From: Acidobacteriota bacterium | GTDB lineage: Bacteria; Acidobacteriota; Blastocatellia; Pyrinomonadales; Pyrinomonadaceae | DNA: 64,000 nucleotides | Direction: 5' to 3' | Assembly (NCBI GenBank): GCA_019639215.1 | Contig: JAHBSH010000002.1 | Coordinates: forward strand, 1-64,000 | Shown here: positions 56,146 through 64,000 of the stretch, in pieces | How the letters are laid out: every line of letters begins with the position of its first letter | Numbering within the stretch: position 1 is the first letter of the stretch | Program-made: the position numbers and the translations under genes | Notes under the pieces: model-generated | Database searches by the model: none | The model's input: only the letters and a program-made list of their open reading frames with translations | Told to the model about the DNA's origin: nothing

Positions 56146-56505
56146 CTAAGCTGCTGTTTCAAACAGCGCCAATATCTGTTTGCCTTCACCCGACCGCGGA
56201 TCGATGGTACGAATGTGGCGTTGACCCTGCATTTCCCAGATCGCGGTCACAGTTCCGTCCTTTTCGACAGCCTGATAGTGAACGTCCTCTGTCTCAGGTT
56301 CTTCAGTAGCTGAAGCGGCAGAGTCGCCTTCTCTTTCAGCAATAGTAATGGTTGGTGCCGCTTCAGAGGTACTGCTGTCACCCTCGCGTTCTGCTATGGT
56401 GATGGTCGGTGCGGCTGCTGAGGTTTCATCTTTTCCTTCTCTTTCAGCTATTGTGATAGTTGGTTTTGCGATGCCTTCGGCCTCATTATTCGTTTCGTCT
56501 GACAT
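56146..56505 (-). CDS. small repeat protein with three TITIAEREG units
   Basis: A 119-residue, strongly acidic protein. After 14 residues, an 18-residue unit starting PTITIAEREG repeats three times (residues 15-32, 33-50, 51-68; bases 56302-56463). The linkers between are Ser/Thr/Glu/Ala-rich. The C-terminal ~45 residues form a small strand-rich domain (VHYQAVEKDGTVTAIWEMQG). No signal peptide. A good AGGAG ribosome site precedes the ATG. No known family. It lies near a class IV aminotransferase and an SLC13 transporter, but the gene faces the other way. Confidence 0.6.
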   Translation of the reverse strand: MSDETNNEAEGIAKPTITIAEREGKDETSAAAPTITIAEREGDSSTSEAAPTITIAEREGDSAASATEEPETEDVHYQAVEKDGTVTAIWEMQGQRHIRTIDPRSGEGKQILALFETAA

Positions 56506-56998
56506 TTTAAGATTATTTCTCCTGACTCAAGTGTTTTCAGATAGGTTTTTTGAAGTAAACGAGATTTTGTCATATATTACCCGAACTTGTCGAGTATAAC
56601 GCTCACTTAAACTTCTCTCGTGACAGTTTCTCCACTCAACTTCGTTGGCGTTTGATCTGTATTCGTTCTGTCCGGCATTTTCCAAACACCAGCCTATACG
56701 TGATCAAACAAAGCCGAATCACGGTTTGCGCGAGTTATTTTTGACCTCAAGAACCGCTACATTGAACACAGAATTCTGATGCAGACACATTACGATTCTC
56801 TGTTTCTTCTACCAAGTTCGATCTATTTTTGCGATAATGCTAATACTTAAAGACCGCAAACAAATGTATGGTCACAGTTCAGAGGTGCTGTAAGAGGGAT
56901 CCAATTCCTTAAACAGATAGAATTATATTTTCTGGCTCTGATTTGATTACTACCTCCATGTAATCTGAGATCGAACAACAGCCGATCCTTGCTGCTAA
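56506..56998. other. 493-base gap between divergent genes
   Basis: No gene or tRNA is recognisable. The gap holds two start regions that point outward, so promoters for the repeat protein and the SLC13 transporter must lie here. A GATAATGCTAATACTTAA stretch around 56834-56851 is the most promoter-like part. Confidence 0.4.
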
Positions 56999-58795
56999 AT
57001 GTCTGAAACAACTATAACCTTGGTTCTCCTTGTTCTCGCCATCGCTCTTTTCGCTTCGGAAAAGATGCCGGTTGATGTTGTCGGGATTCTTTTAGTTATG
57101 GCGCTGGTGTTGTCACAAGTGCTGACCGTACAGCAAGCAGTTGCGGGATTTGGCAACGACATAATCATTACTATCGGCGGTCTTTTTATACTGGTCGGAG
57201 GATTGATAAAAACTGGTATCGTCGACCTGTTAGGAAGACGGCTCCATCAGATCGCCGGCAATAATGTCTTACTGTTAACGGCTCTTATAATGGGTATCGC
57301 TGCTGTATCAGCGTCCGTACTCAAAAATACGACCACGACCGCCATGTTCTTGCCGGTCGTGATAGGCTTGGCAGCAAAAGCTAAGATCGCTCCTTCCAAA
57401 CTTCTCATGCCGCTTGCCTTTGGAGCGATCCTCGGCGGAAGTTGCACCCTTATCGGCACATCTACGAACCTGGCGGTGAGCGGCACCATTCAGCGTTACG
57501 GCTATGAAGCCATCTCGATGTTCGAACTGACGCCGGTCGGTGTGATGATCGCTCTCGCCGGTATTGCATACATGCTTCTCATCGGGCGCAAAATGCTGCC
57601 GACGCGCGGTGGTGAAGAATCACTGACAGATCAATACAGCATCCGCGAGTATATATCAGAACTGCTCGTGCTTTACGATTCGCGATTGGTTGGTAAAACA
57701 CTTGGTGAATCAAATATATACACCGACCTTGGCTTGAACGTCATAGGGTATATTCGCGATGACAAAAGACGTGTCGCTCCTCAGTCCGATGAAAAGATCC
57801 GTGCCAATGACCTATTGATAGTTCAGGGAAAAATAACTGACATCCTCCGCGTCAAAGAAGAGGCCGGATTGGAGATCAGGCCTGATTTCAAGCTAAATGA
57901 CGATGCGTTAGAAAGCGGTCCTATAGAGCTTTTTGAGGTGTTGGTAATGCGCGATTCATTTCTGCAAGGACAAAATCTTCGTTCACTGAGATTTCGACAG
58001 AATTACGATATGACGGTACTCGCCATAAATCGCCATGGTGAGACCGTTGTTGAAAAACTCTCCGATGTAAGACTAAAGTTTGGCGACGTTCTATTGGTGC
58101 AAGGGTCACGTGACAAGGTAGAACAGCTTGTTATTGACAATGAGATCTTGATGCTTGATGACGTTTCATCAAAGAGCATGCGTCTCGATAAACGCAAATG
58201 GGCGATCGGTGCCTTTTTGCTTTTTCTAACACTGTCTGTTTCAAAGATCACCGTAGGCATCGATATACCATTGGCAATCGCGGTTCTAGCAGGCGTTCTA
58301 CTATTGCTGGGAACCAAAACCGTCAGATACTCAGAGATGTACTCTCTGATAGATTTTCGTCTGCTGGTACTGATCGCATGTATGATGAGCTTTGGCGTCG
58401 CGATGGAGCAGACGGGAACAGATCAATTCCTTGCTAATTTGATCCAGACCAACTTTGGTGAGTATGGCGCCATACCTGTAATCGCCGGATTTTTTATCCT
58501 CACAGTTTTTCTCACACAGCCTATGTCAAATCAGGCAGCCGCACTGGTTGTTTTGCCTGTAGCGGTACAAACGGCGGTTGCTATGGGTCTCAATCCACGC
58601 ACATTCGCCATAATGGTAACTTACGCGGCTTCTTTCTCTTTTATAACTCCATTAGAACCCGCATGTGTTTTGGTTTATACACCTGGCCGATACAGATTCA
58701 TGGACTTCGTAAAGGTCGGAACATTGCTGACTGTAATTGTTTTTATCGTGGCAATGCTTCTGGTTCCGTATCTGTGGCCTATTTATCAGGAATAG
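56999..58795 (+). CDS. SLC13-family transporter with two RCK-C (TrkA-C) domains
   Basis: A 598-residue inner-membrane anion symporter. Four N-terminal membrane helices with GGLFILVGGLIKTG and LGGSCTLIGTSTNLAVSG (the SNT-like substrate motif) are followed by two soluble TrkA-C domains (~205-370, strands like LVGKTLGESNIYTDLGLNVIGYIRD and FLQGQNLRSLRFRQNYDMTVLAIN), then the C-terminal membrane half ending with the second SNQAAALVVLPVAVQTA motif. Relatives take up sulfate, dicarboxylates or citrate. There is no clear Shine-Dalgarno sequence. Confidence 0.85.
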   Translation: MSETTITLVLLVLAIALFASEKMPVDVVGILLVMALVLSQVLTVQQAVAGFGNDIIITIGGLFILVGGLIKTGIVDLLGRRLHQIAGNNVLLLTALIMGIAAVSASVLKNTTTTAMFLPVVIGLAAKAKIAPSKLLMPLAFGAILGGSCTLIGTSTNLAVSGTIQRYGYEAISMFELTPVGVMIALAGIAYMLLIGRKMLPTRGGEESLTDQYSIREYISELLVLYDSRLVGKTLGESNIYTDLGLNVIGYIRDDKRRVAPQSDEKIRANDLLIVQGKITDILRVKEEAGLEIRPDFKLNDDALESGPIELFEVLVMRDSFLQGQNLRSLRFRQNYDMTVLAINRHGETVVEKLSDVRLKFGDVLLVQGSRDKVEQLVIDNEILMLDDVSSKSMRLDKRKWAIGAFLLFLTLSVSKITVGIDIPLAIAVLAGVLLLLGTKTVRYSEMYSLIDFRLLVLIACMMSFGVAMEQTGTDQFLANLIQTNFGEYGAIPVIAGFFILTVFLTQPMSNQAAALVVLPVAVQTAVAMGLNPRTFAIMVTYAASFSFITPLEPACVLVYTPGRYRFMDFVKVGTLLTVIVFIVAMLLVPYLWPIYQE

Positions 58796-58814
58796 AGCTA
58801 AAGAAGAAATTTGA

Positions 58815-59870
58815 TCATTGTCCAAGTAGCCGTCTGAATTTCAGCCCGCGTTTAACTATTAGAATAAATCCAATGAGTGCCCAGAAAAGCATTCTTCCTT
58901 TTCTGATGATCGCTATCGTAACACCGACTCCTGCCCCGATAGCCAATGTCTCGGCCACCATTTGAGATCCCGCCTCATCAACGCCCAGAAGGAACGGGAT
59001 CAGCTTAAATACTATCGATATGAGCCTGTTCACTGATTCCAGCAGAAAGGAATTTAGAAATGTTGCTCCGCCTTCGGTGATGCGTGACAGAATGAACCAA
59101 ACCTCAAGTATGCCAAGCAGGTGAAATGAACATTCGAGTAGAATGATTGGAAGAAACCTTTTAGGATGATGACGATAAAAACCGTAAACAAGATTTTCAA
59201 ACAAACGAACCTGCAGACGCCCGCTTTCCAGAACGCCCTTTAAGACGCCTTTTTTATACAGCCATTCGCAAAACTCGCTGGCAAAATGCCATTGCCTAAT
59301 GACCATCAGTATCAGGAAAATAAGCCCAGCGATCATTAGCCCTATCAGAATATCTATTCCGATCGCAACTGTCGGATCTATATCGAAAGTTCGAACAAAT
59401 GTCAGAGCTCCCAAGATCAGCAGCACGCTCGTCGTCATGCTGTAAAATAAATTCTCTGTCGCTACAGATGACAGCCCGACGACCAATGGAACTTGACGTC
59501 GAACAGCCACAGCTTTAGCAGTTCCGCTGACAACGATACCAATTGGTATTACAGTACTCATCATCTCCCCAATGATGACTGCAGGTATGGTATCTCGAAT
59601 ATTAAGAGAATAGGGCTGATATACAGATAATGCCCACGCTGATGCTCGTAAACATATCCGCAAAAAGAAAATGCCGAGGATGACCGCAAAACCGAATACG
59701 CCAAATCGGGAAACACTTTCAGCGATCTGGCCGACACCCGCGGAATAGACAAAGCCTGCAAAAAGGCCGATACCGAAGATGGTCGCTATGAGCGCGAGCA
59801 TCTTCAAGCGGCCTGAAAGTTCGGGCTTTATTTTCTGCTCTTCAGCATTTTCTGGGCTTTCAAGGTTCAA
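58815..59870 (-). CDS. lysylphosphatidylglycerol-synthase-type/flippase-like membrane protein
   Basis: A 351-residue inner-membrane protein with about eight helices, starting with a soluble charged stretch of ~25 residues. It resembles the UPF0104/YbhN and AglD-like flippase-like domain: an RLKMLALIATIFGIGLFAGFVYSAG start, GEMMSTVIPIGIVVSGTAKAVAV, and a late FKLIPFLLGVDEAGSQMVAETLAIGAGVGV, where the VDEAGS block is typical. Such proteins move or modify lipids. The substrate is unknown. Confidence 0.72.
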   Translation of the reverse strand: MNLESPENAEEQKIKPELSGRLKMLALIATIFGIGLFAGFVYSAGVGQIAESVSRFGVFGFAVILGIFFLRICLRASAWALSVYQPYSLNIRDTIPAVIIGEMMSTVIPIGIVVSGTAKAVAVRRQVPLVVGLSSVATENLFYSMTTSVLLILGALTFVRTFDIDPTVAIGIDILIGLMIAGLIFLILMVIRQWHFASEFCEWLYKKGVLKGVLESGRLQVRLFENLVYGFYRHHPKRFLPIILLECSFHLLGILEVWFILSRITEGGATFLNSFLLESVNRLISIVFKLIPFLLGVDEAGSQMVAETLAIGAGVGVTIAIIRKGRMLFWALIGFILIVKRGLKFRRLLGQ

Positions 59871-59964
59871 TGGAGTTGCCTTCTGTCCGAAAAAACTAAA
59901 ATTAGATGCTAGCTTTTTTTCACAGCTGTCGGCAAATCCTTCTCACCTCGCTTTGATAGTATAC

Positions 59965-60411
59965 TCAAGATGCATCGCTTCGGGCTGACCAAACCATCTG
60001 CATCACTGTATCTCGTGCATACACACCTGAACCTTCGGATGTGATCCCCTCTTTAAGGAATTTTACATAGCCATTGGTGTTAGAACCCGAACGGCCGAGG
60101 TGCAAATGCTGTCCGCTGGTATTGGTATGCGGACCATGCCAGATAAATTCATATCTTTCACCTGTTTTGAAAAACTGCGATGCAAACACTTTGATATGCA
60201 GATACGCCGTTGCGTCGTCATAGTCCTGCACATGAAAATCAGCTGCTCGGTTCTGCAAATGCAGGCTCTTCGAGCCTGCACCGATGGACAATGCTGTACC
60301 GCGATCTCCCGATGTTACATTTACATCCTTACCGAAGTATTCCGAAATGGCTTCAAGGACATTTTTAACCTCTTCATCAGAAACCGTTCTTCCGTTATAG
60401 TTTACTGCCAT
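59965..60411 (-). CDS. small M15-like peptidase domain protein
   Basis: A 148-residue protein. The start at 60411 has AGGAGG six bases upstream; a longer frame to 60561 is unlikely. It has the M15-type pattern: GDRGTALSIG, then SLHLQNRAADFHV (H51 and D58 as zinc ligands), and later WHGP plus GQHLHLG (H102/H104), with E88 a possible catalytic acid. M15 enzymes are D-Ala-D-Ala or L-Ala-D-Glu peptidases that act on the cell wall. No signal peptide is seen, so export is unclear. It is 13 bases after the 449-residue gene. Confidence 0.68.
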   Translation of the reverse strand: MAVNYNGRTVSDEEVKNVLEAISEYFGKDVNVTSGDRGTALSIGAGSKSLHLQNRAADFHVQDYDDATAYLHIKVFASQFFKTGERYEFIWHGPHTNTSGQHLHLGRSGSNTNGYVKFLKEGITSEGSGVYARDTVMQMVWSARSDAS

Positions 60412-60424
60412 TTCACCTCCTGTT

Positions 60425-61774
60425 TTATTTCGAAGTTGAAGGAACGTGATACGGTTTTCCTTTGGTCGGTACTTTTGCGGCTGCCGCTTTTCCTTCCGGC
60501 GATGTCCATGAAATGCCGTAAAAGAATCCTTCATTCGGCAATGGCAAAAGACGATGGTCAACAGAGCTTCCTCCTGTGGGAACTTCTGCTTCTATCAAGT
60601 AACCGTTATAACCCAGATTTACATTGCCGGACTTTTGCTCCGGATGAGCTATAGGCATTCCGTCGCTGCCGGTCTTCCAACGAAATGTTCTTATGGTTTC
60701 CCCATTCTGCCTGACAGAACATTCCCAGTTGCCTTTATGATCAGCCATTCCAAGTCGGTTATTTGCAGGGTCACCTTTAATCAAAAGCGGTAGTCGAAGC
60801 TGGTATTGAACGAACGAAACTTCATCCATATACTCATTGGCACGTTTATATTGCGGCGCAAGACGATCTGTATAGATGCCCCATTCGACTCGCATCATTC
60901 TCAGGCGATTTTCATCCGAATAAGGGCTTGGGCCGGGAAAATTAAGGAAGGTTCCGTTGACGGAACATCTCGTGGCCATGCTTCTTAAGCGGTTCACCTG
61001 CTTTTCAGGCGAAATGTTGAAGTATATTTCTATCTCGCTGTTAAAATCGCCGTCACCTGCTTCACGAAAATAGTTCGGCCCTAAACGCTGGTTCATACCT
61101 ACCGGGCGAACATAAAGAATAGCGGCGGATGTTTCGGCATGACGCTGAATGTAGTAGTGCGGAACATCAGGAACAGGAGCGGTCGCCAAACCGCGAACGC
61201 GGGCCGCCTCGCGGACATCTATCTTATATGTCCTCAACAGCTTTTCCTCATCTGTATTGCCATTTATGAAATAGACCTTTACATCCATTTTTCCCGTATC
61301 CTTTATCGCCTTTGTTTTGTCCTCGCAGCCACGTTGGTTCGTCAAAATATAGTCATCTTCAGGCCGCGTGCGGTTCTCGGGTACAGGATCTTCGCCCTTG
61401 CGGTAAGGTGTTCCTTCGCATCGAACTACGGCAAGTTCCCGTCCGGCTTTGCTGACAATGAGTTTGAACGCACTTCTATTCGGAACGGTTCCGAACATCC
61501 GTAGATTTGACTTCAGATACCAGCCGATTCCTACCTGACGGCGCAATTGGGTGCTGTACTCCTGTAATGGTTCCGCATCAAAAAAGGTAAACCCGTCATC
61601 AATGACCATCTGCCGATTGGAACTTTTTCCGCTCGAATCACGGCCGTTTTCTTTGGCGGGGCTTTTGTCACGGGAGATGGGGACGATCTTGGGGAGTTTC
61701 AAGTTTATCTGCGCCGGGCCGGCGGCGGCAAGAAATAATATCGCAAACAAAGTGACTAATAGTTTTATGTTCAT
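60425..61774 (-). CDS. exported protein of an unrecognised paralogous family (copy 2)
   Basis: A 449-residue protein with a signal peptide (LLVTLFAILFLAAAGPAQ). It shares a clear pattern with the 472-residue protein at 62245: IDDGFTFFDAE (against MDDAYTYFDAE), GWYLKSNLRMFGTVPNRSAFK (against GWYMRSNLRLLGTFPERSAFR), FINGNTDEEKLLRTYKIDV, YYIQRHAE and the C-terminal GFFYGISWTSPEG with YHVPS. No catalytic motif is evident. The two copies lie on one strand with a small lipoprotein gene between them. Function is unknown. Confidence 0.7.
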   Translation of the reverse strand: MNIKLLVTLFAILFLAAAGPAQINLKLPKIVPISRDKSPAKENGRDSSGKSSNRQMVIDDGFTFFDAEPLQEYSTQLRRQVGIGWYLKSNLRMFGTVPNRSAFKLIVSKAGRELAVVRCEGTPYRKGEDPVPENRTRPEDDYILTNQRGCEDKTKAIKDTGKMDVKVYFINGNTDEEKLLRTYKIDVREAARVRGLATAPVPDVPHYYIQRHAETSAAILYVRPVGMNQRLGPNYFREAGDGDFNSEIEIYFNISPEKQVNRLRSMATRCSVNGTFLNFPGPSPYSDENRLRMMRVEWGIYTDRLAPQYKRANEYMDEVSFVQYQLRLPLLIKGDPANNRLGMADHKGNWECSVRQNGETIRTFRWKTGSDGMPIAHPEQKSGNVNLGYNGYLIEAEVPTGGSSVDHRLLPLPNEGFFYGISWTSPEGKAAAAKVPTKGKPYHVPSTSK

Positions 61775-61805
61775 AATGCGTGTTGTTTTCTCTTAAAATA
61801 AGTTC

Positions 61806-62231
61806 TTAATGACAGTTTGTCGAAAGCGTGTGCCGTCCCTTATTCGCTTCTGCCTTGCAACGGGCGGCGCAGTTTCGTGTTACGTGATCGAGAATAGCTT
61901 TGTCCTCGATCACAGCATCTTCATTCGTGGGCTTGCGTTTGAATTTTCGCTCGAATTCTTTTGCGGCCTCCGATGCAAGCCAATCGCGAACCATAGCCTT
62001 AGCGCGATCATCTTCGGCTAGACAAAATTTATTACAGGCGTTTAACCCGGCTTGTTCTTCATCTTTTGCCTTTCCTTCATAGGTTCTTCCATTCACGCTG
62101 ACGGTTCCTTCGCACGAAGAATCATTCGTGCCTGGGCCGAGACAGCCAAGCGCCGCAATCGCCAAAAGCATTATGACGATCAGCAAATTCGTACGGCCGG
62201 CAAACGGCGAATTTCCTTTAACTTGGTTCAT
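61806..62231 (-). CDS. small lipoprotein with twin CX3C motifs
   Basis: A 141-residue protein. The ATG at 62231 has GAGGAG eight bases upstream. A signal with lipobox AALGC (C30) points to a lipoprotein. The mature part has C40, then CNKFC and CAARC, two CX3C motifs about 60 residues apart on predicted helices, which could be joined as disulfides into a helical hairpin, and a last Cys near the C terminus. No known family. It lies 13 bases after the 472-residue gene and 31 bases before the 449-residue gene, so all are one operon. Confidence 0.6.
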   Translation of the reverse strand: MNQVKGNSPFAGRTNLLIVIMLLAIAALGCLGPGTNDSSCEGTVSVNGRTYEGKAKDEEQAGLNACNKFCLAEDDRAKAMVRDWLASEAAKEFERKFKRKPTNEDAVIEDKAILDHVTRNCAARCKAEANKGRHTLSTNCH

Positions 62232-62244
62232 ATGGCTCCTCGGT

Positions 62245-63663
62245 CTATTTCGCCTTGTTGGATGGGATGTGGTATCGGTCTCCTTTTTTCGGAAGACGGC
62301 CTTCCATAGATCTGCCTTCGGCTGTTGACCAAGGAATTCCGTAGAAAAGACCGGAATTCGGCATCGGCGACAGGCGATAGTCGAACACGGCTCCACCTGC
62401 GGGCAACTCCATGTCTACAAGAACCGCATCGTGAAAGAGATTGATATTTCCGCTCTTTTGCTCTGCGTGTACGGCGATCTTGCCATCTTCGACCTTCCAG
62501 CGAAATGTTCTCAGCGTTTCGCCGTCTGCGACGATACGGCATTCCCAATATCCGGGATGATCTTCGATCTTCACGTATCTGATGCCGGAGGTGTTGCCGC
62601 CCGTATAGATCGGCAGCTCGAAAACCAAGCCCTTAAAAAGGACCTTATCAACGTACGGGCCTCCGGTTTTGTATTTTGCCGCAAGGCGATCCGTATAGGT
62701 GCCGACCTCGTCAACGCGGCCGGACGAGTAACTTTTCACATTGTCCCGGTTCCTGTTGTCCGAAAGATCGATCGGCTGTCCGTTGACCGCACAGCGGGCG
62801 AACATACTATTCGGCATATACTTGCCTGCTTGTGGTGAATAAGATGTGTAAAGACGCAGCGTTCGAACATCCCTTTCCCCATAACCTCTATCAACCGGAT
62901 CGCCGTTATAGCCGCCGCTCCGCAGCGTATAATCGAAATATGCGAATGCAACGGCGGATTCGGCGTGGCGCTGAATGTAGTAGCTGGGCACGTCCTGTTC
63001 CGGCCTGGAAGCGTTGCCGCGGACATTTGTCGCACGGTGAACATCTATCTTATATGTGCGTACCAGTTTTTCTTCGTCCGTGTCGCCATTGATGAATAAC
63101 ACATCGACATCCATCTGGCCGGTTTCTTTAGTAACTACATCTTCCTTAAAACAGTGCAGATCTGTACTCATATAATCGTCGTAATTCAACGAATATTTAC
63201 GCATCGGATTTGATCTTAGCTTTTCGTCTTTTGCCTTTGTTTTAATTACTCCGTCGCAACGAACGCTCGTCAGCTGCCGCCCGCTTTTCTTGAGTACAAC
63301 GCGAAAAGCACTTCGTTCAGGAAACGTTCCCAAAAGCCGCAGATTCGATCTCATATACCAACCCACGTCCTGATCGCTTAGCGAACTCGAAGCGGTCTTG
63401 TTCTTATGCTCGGCATCAAAGTACGTATAAGCGTCGTCCATCACCATTTGTCGATCGTAAGTTTTCAATCCTTTTGTGGAGAACAGCTTTTTTTGATCTG
63501 GTTCTCCGGCCGCTCCCGGCGTTGTACCGTTGGTTTTATTGACGGTCTCTTGAACACTATCCTTTTTTGGAAGCTCCACTTTTGGCAAACGCAGCCTTAT
63601 CTGAGCTGATACCGAGACCGAGAAGATCATCAAGATCAATATCGCTGTTGTTCTGTACATCAT
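62245..63663 (-). CDS. exported protein of an unrecognised paralogous family (copy 1)
   Basis: A 472-residue protein with a signal peptide (TTAILILMIFSVSVSAQ) and an RLRLPKVELPKK start repeated in paralogue 2 (NLKLPKIVP). The core blocks match the 449-residue protein at 60425, as listed there; the loops differ (for example MSTDLHCFKEDV in place of LTNQRGCED). Both have one conserved Cys in this region. The last 80 residues carry GLFYGIPWSTAEGRSMEGRLP and YHIPS, a strand-rich end domain. The pair probably arose by duplication within this locus. Family and function unknown. Confidence 0.7.
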   Translation of the reverse strand: MMYRTTAILILMIFSVSVSAQIRLRLPKVELPKKDSVQETVNKTNGTTPGAAGEPDQKKLFSTKGLKTYDRQMVMDDAYTYFDAEHKNKTASSSLSDQDVGWYMRSNLRLLGTFPERSAFRVVLKKSGRQLTSVRCDGVIKTKAKDEKLRSNPMRKYSLNYDDYMSTDLHCFKEDVVTKETGQMDVDVLFINGDTDEEKLVRTYKIDVHRATNVRGNASRPEQDVPSYYIQRHAESAVAFAYFDYTLRSGGYNGDPVDRGYGERDVRTLRLYTSYSPQAGKYMPNSMFARCAVNGQPIDLSDNRNRDNVKSYSSGRVDEVGTYTDRLAAKYKTGGPYVDKVLFKGLVFELPIYTGGNTSGIRYVKIEDHPGYWECRIVADGETLRTFRWKVEDGKIAVHAEQKSGNINLFHDAVLVDMELPAGGAVFDYRLSPMPNSGLFYGIPWSTAEGRSMEGRLPKKGDRYHIPSNKAK

Positions 63664-63700
63664 TTATTTCCTTTTTATTTAATTAGTGAATGTTCCTGAT

Positions 63701-64000
63701 CTAAGGCTGCAAAGCCTGGCGAAATTCAAGAACAGAAGCTGCATCATCACCTGCGATCAGATGGCAAAGAGTGGCTTTGTTATCAGGCCACGTGCAAAAT
63801 CCGTAGTAAGTTTGCTTGTCGTCTTGGAAAGAGCCATTAACGCCTTTTTGGCTCACCCGCACCTTGTCTAAGATCTTCGCTCCCTTTTCCGCCCTCTCTC
63901 TTAATAGACGGGTCAGATAAACCGCTGCTTGAGCCTTTGTTTTGTATTCAGCTACTGTGAAGGTAATGGTTCGGCCTCCTGAAACATATATACCTTTAGC
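63701..64000 (-). CDS. C-terminal end of a hypothetical protein (partial)
   Basis: A frame entering from beyond the window end reads 99 residues and stops with TAG at 63701-63703. It contains a charged helix (LTRLLRERAEKGAKILDKV) and a strand/Cys part (YYGFCTWPDNKATLCHLIAG), ending in FRQALQP. The two cysteines are 10 residues apart. It is upstream of copy 1 on the same strand with a 37-base gap, so it likely belongs to the same operon. No family recognised. Confidence 0.55.
   Translation of the reverse strand, partial: AKGIYVSGGRTITFTVAEYKTKAQAAVYLTRLLRERAEKGAKILDKVRVSQKGVNGSFQDDKQTYYGFCTWPDNKATLCHLIAGDDAASVLEFRQALQP

Noticed and set aside
56506-56998. Possible tRNA or small RNA in the 493-base gap
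   Set aside because: I looked for a cloverleaf with a GTTCRA T-loop and a CCA-type end and found none.

Overview
The window looks like a chromosomal segment of a Gram-negative, Acidobacteriota-type bacterium, with class Blastocatellia as the best guess. This rests on gene content, not on a marker gene: a large Oar-like TonB-dependent receptor with an N-terminal carboxypeptidase-regulatory domain and no SusD partner, a GWxTD-family protein, a Tat-exported DUF1501 protein, a DUF5117-type zinc protease, and many short secreted or lipoprotein genes of unknown function. No rRNA, tRNA, CRISPR array, insertion sequence or prophage was seen.

Layout. 1-2542: the 3' end of argG, then a small accessory patch (ferredoxin-like gene, ParD/ParE toxin-antitoxin pair, a second partial copy of the argG 3' end, two small hypothetical genes). 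2900-9842: housekeeping and stress genes on the + strand (DEAD-box helicase, GWxTD and NTF2-like proteins, a methyltransferase with a regulatory domain, peroxiredoxin, a membrane protein, a YggX-like protein with a zinc ribbon), interrupted by a DUF1501 gene on the - strand. 9890-29057: a 19-kb - strand carbohydrate locus: ROK regulator, Na+/solute symporter, two SDR dehydrogenases, a sugar-binding protein without signal peptide, TonB receptor, GH38 alpha-mannosidase, a Tat-exported hydrolase-like protein, an esterase, a glucarate-dehydratase-like enolase, a secreted propeller-like protein and a fumarylacetoacetate-hydrolase-family enzyme. The set fits outer-membrane uptake of a glycan, its trimming, and oxidation-dehydration-hydrolysis of the released sugar by a non-phosphorylated route; the actual sugar is unknown.

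29173-35856: an arginyl-transferase-like protein, phosphodiester glycosidase, zinc metalloprotease, a class C beta-lactamase-fold hydrolase and a lysine/alanine-rich histone H1-like protein. 35875-43034: clpA, then the threonine genes with thrB divergent from thrC-thrA (thrA is a fused aspartate kinase-homoserine dehydrogenase). 43048-49809: a DUF4440 gene broken by one stop codon, a second beta-lactamase-fold hydrolase, two pirins, small membrane proteins, an O-methyltransferase, a response regulator whose receiver lacks the phosphorylatable aspartate, and a TPR protein. 49901-52314: an alaS gene cut down to its catalytic domain, sitting behind recX, then truB. 52334-59870: a hydrolase, membrane proteins, DUF1287, a class IV aminotransferase, a small protein with three 18-residue repeats, an SLC13 transporter and a flippase-like membrane protein. 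59965-64000: a - strand cluster of two paralogous secreted proteins of unknown family, a twin-CX3C lipoprotein and a small M15-like peptidase.

The least explained parts are the 59965-64000 secreted cluster, the argG-tail duplication, the truncated alaS, and the signal-less sugar-binding protein in a locus with no ABC transporter. Several genes without a Shine-Dalgarno sequence carry a -10-like box 6-9 bases before their start codon, which suggests leaderless transcripts.
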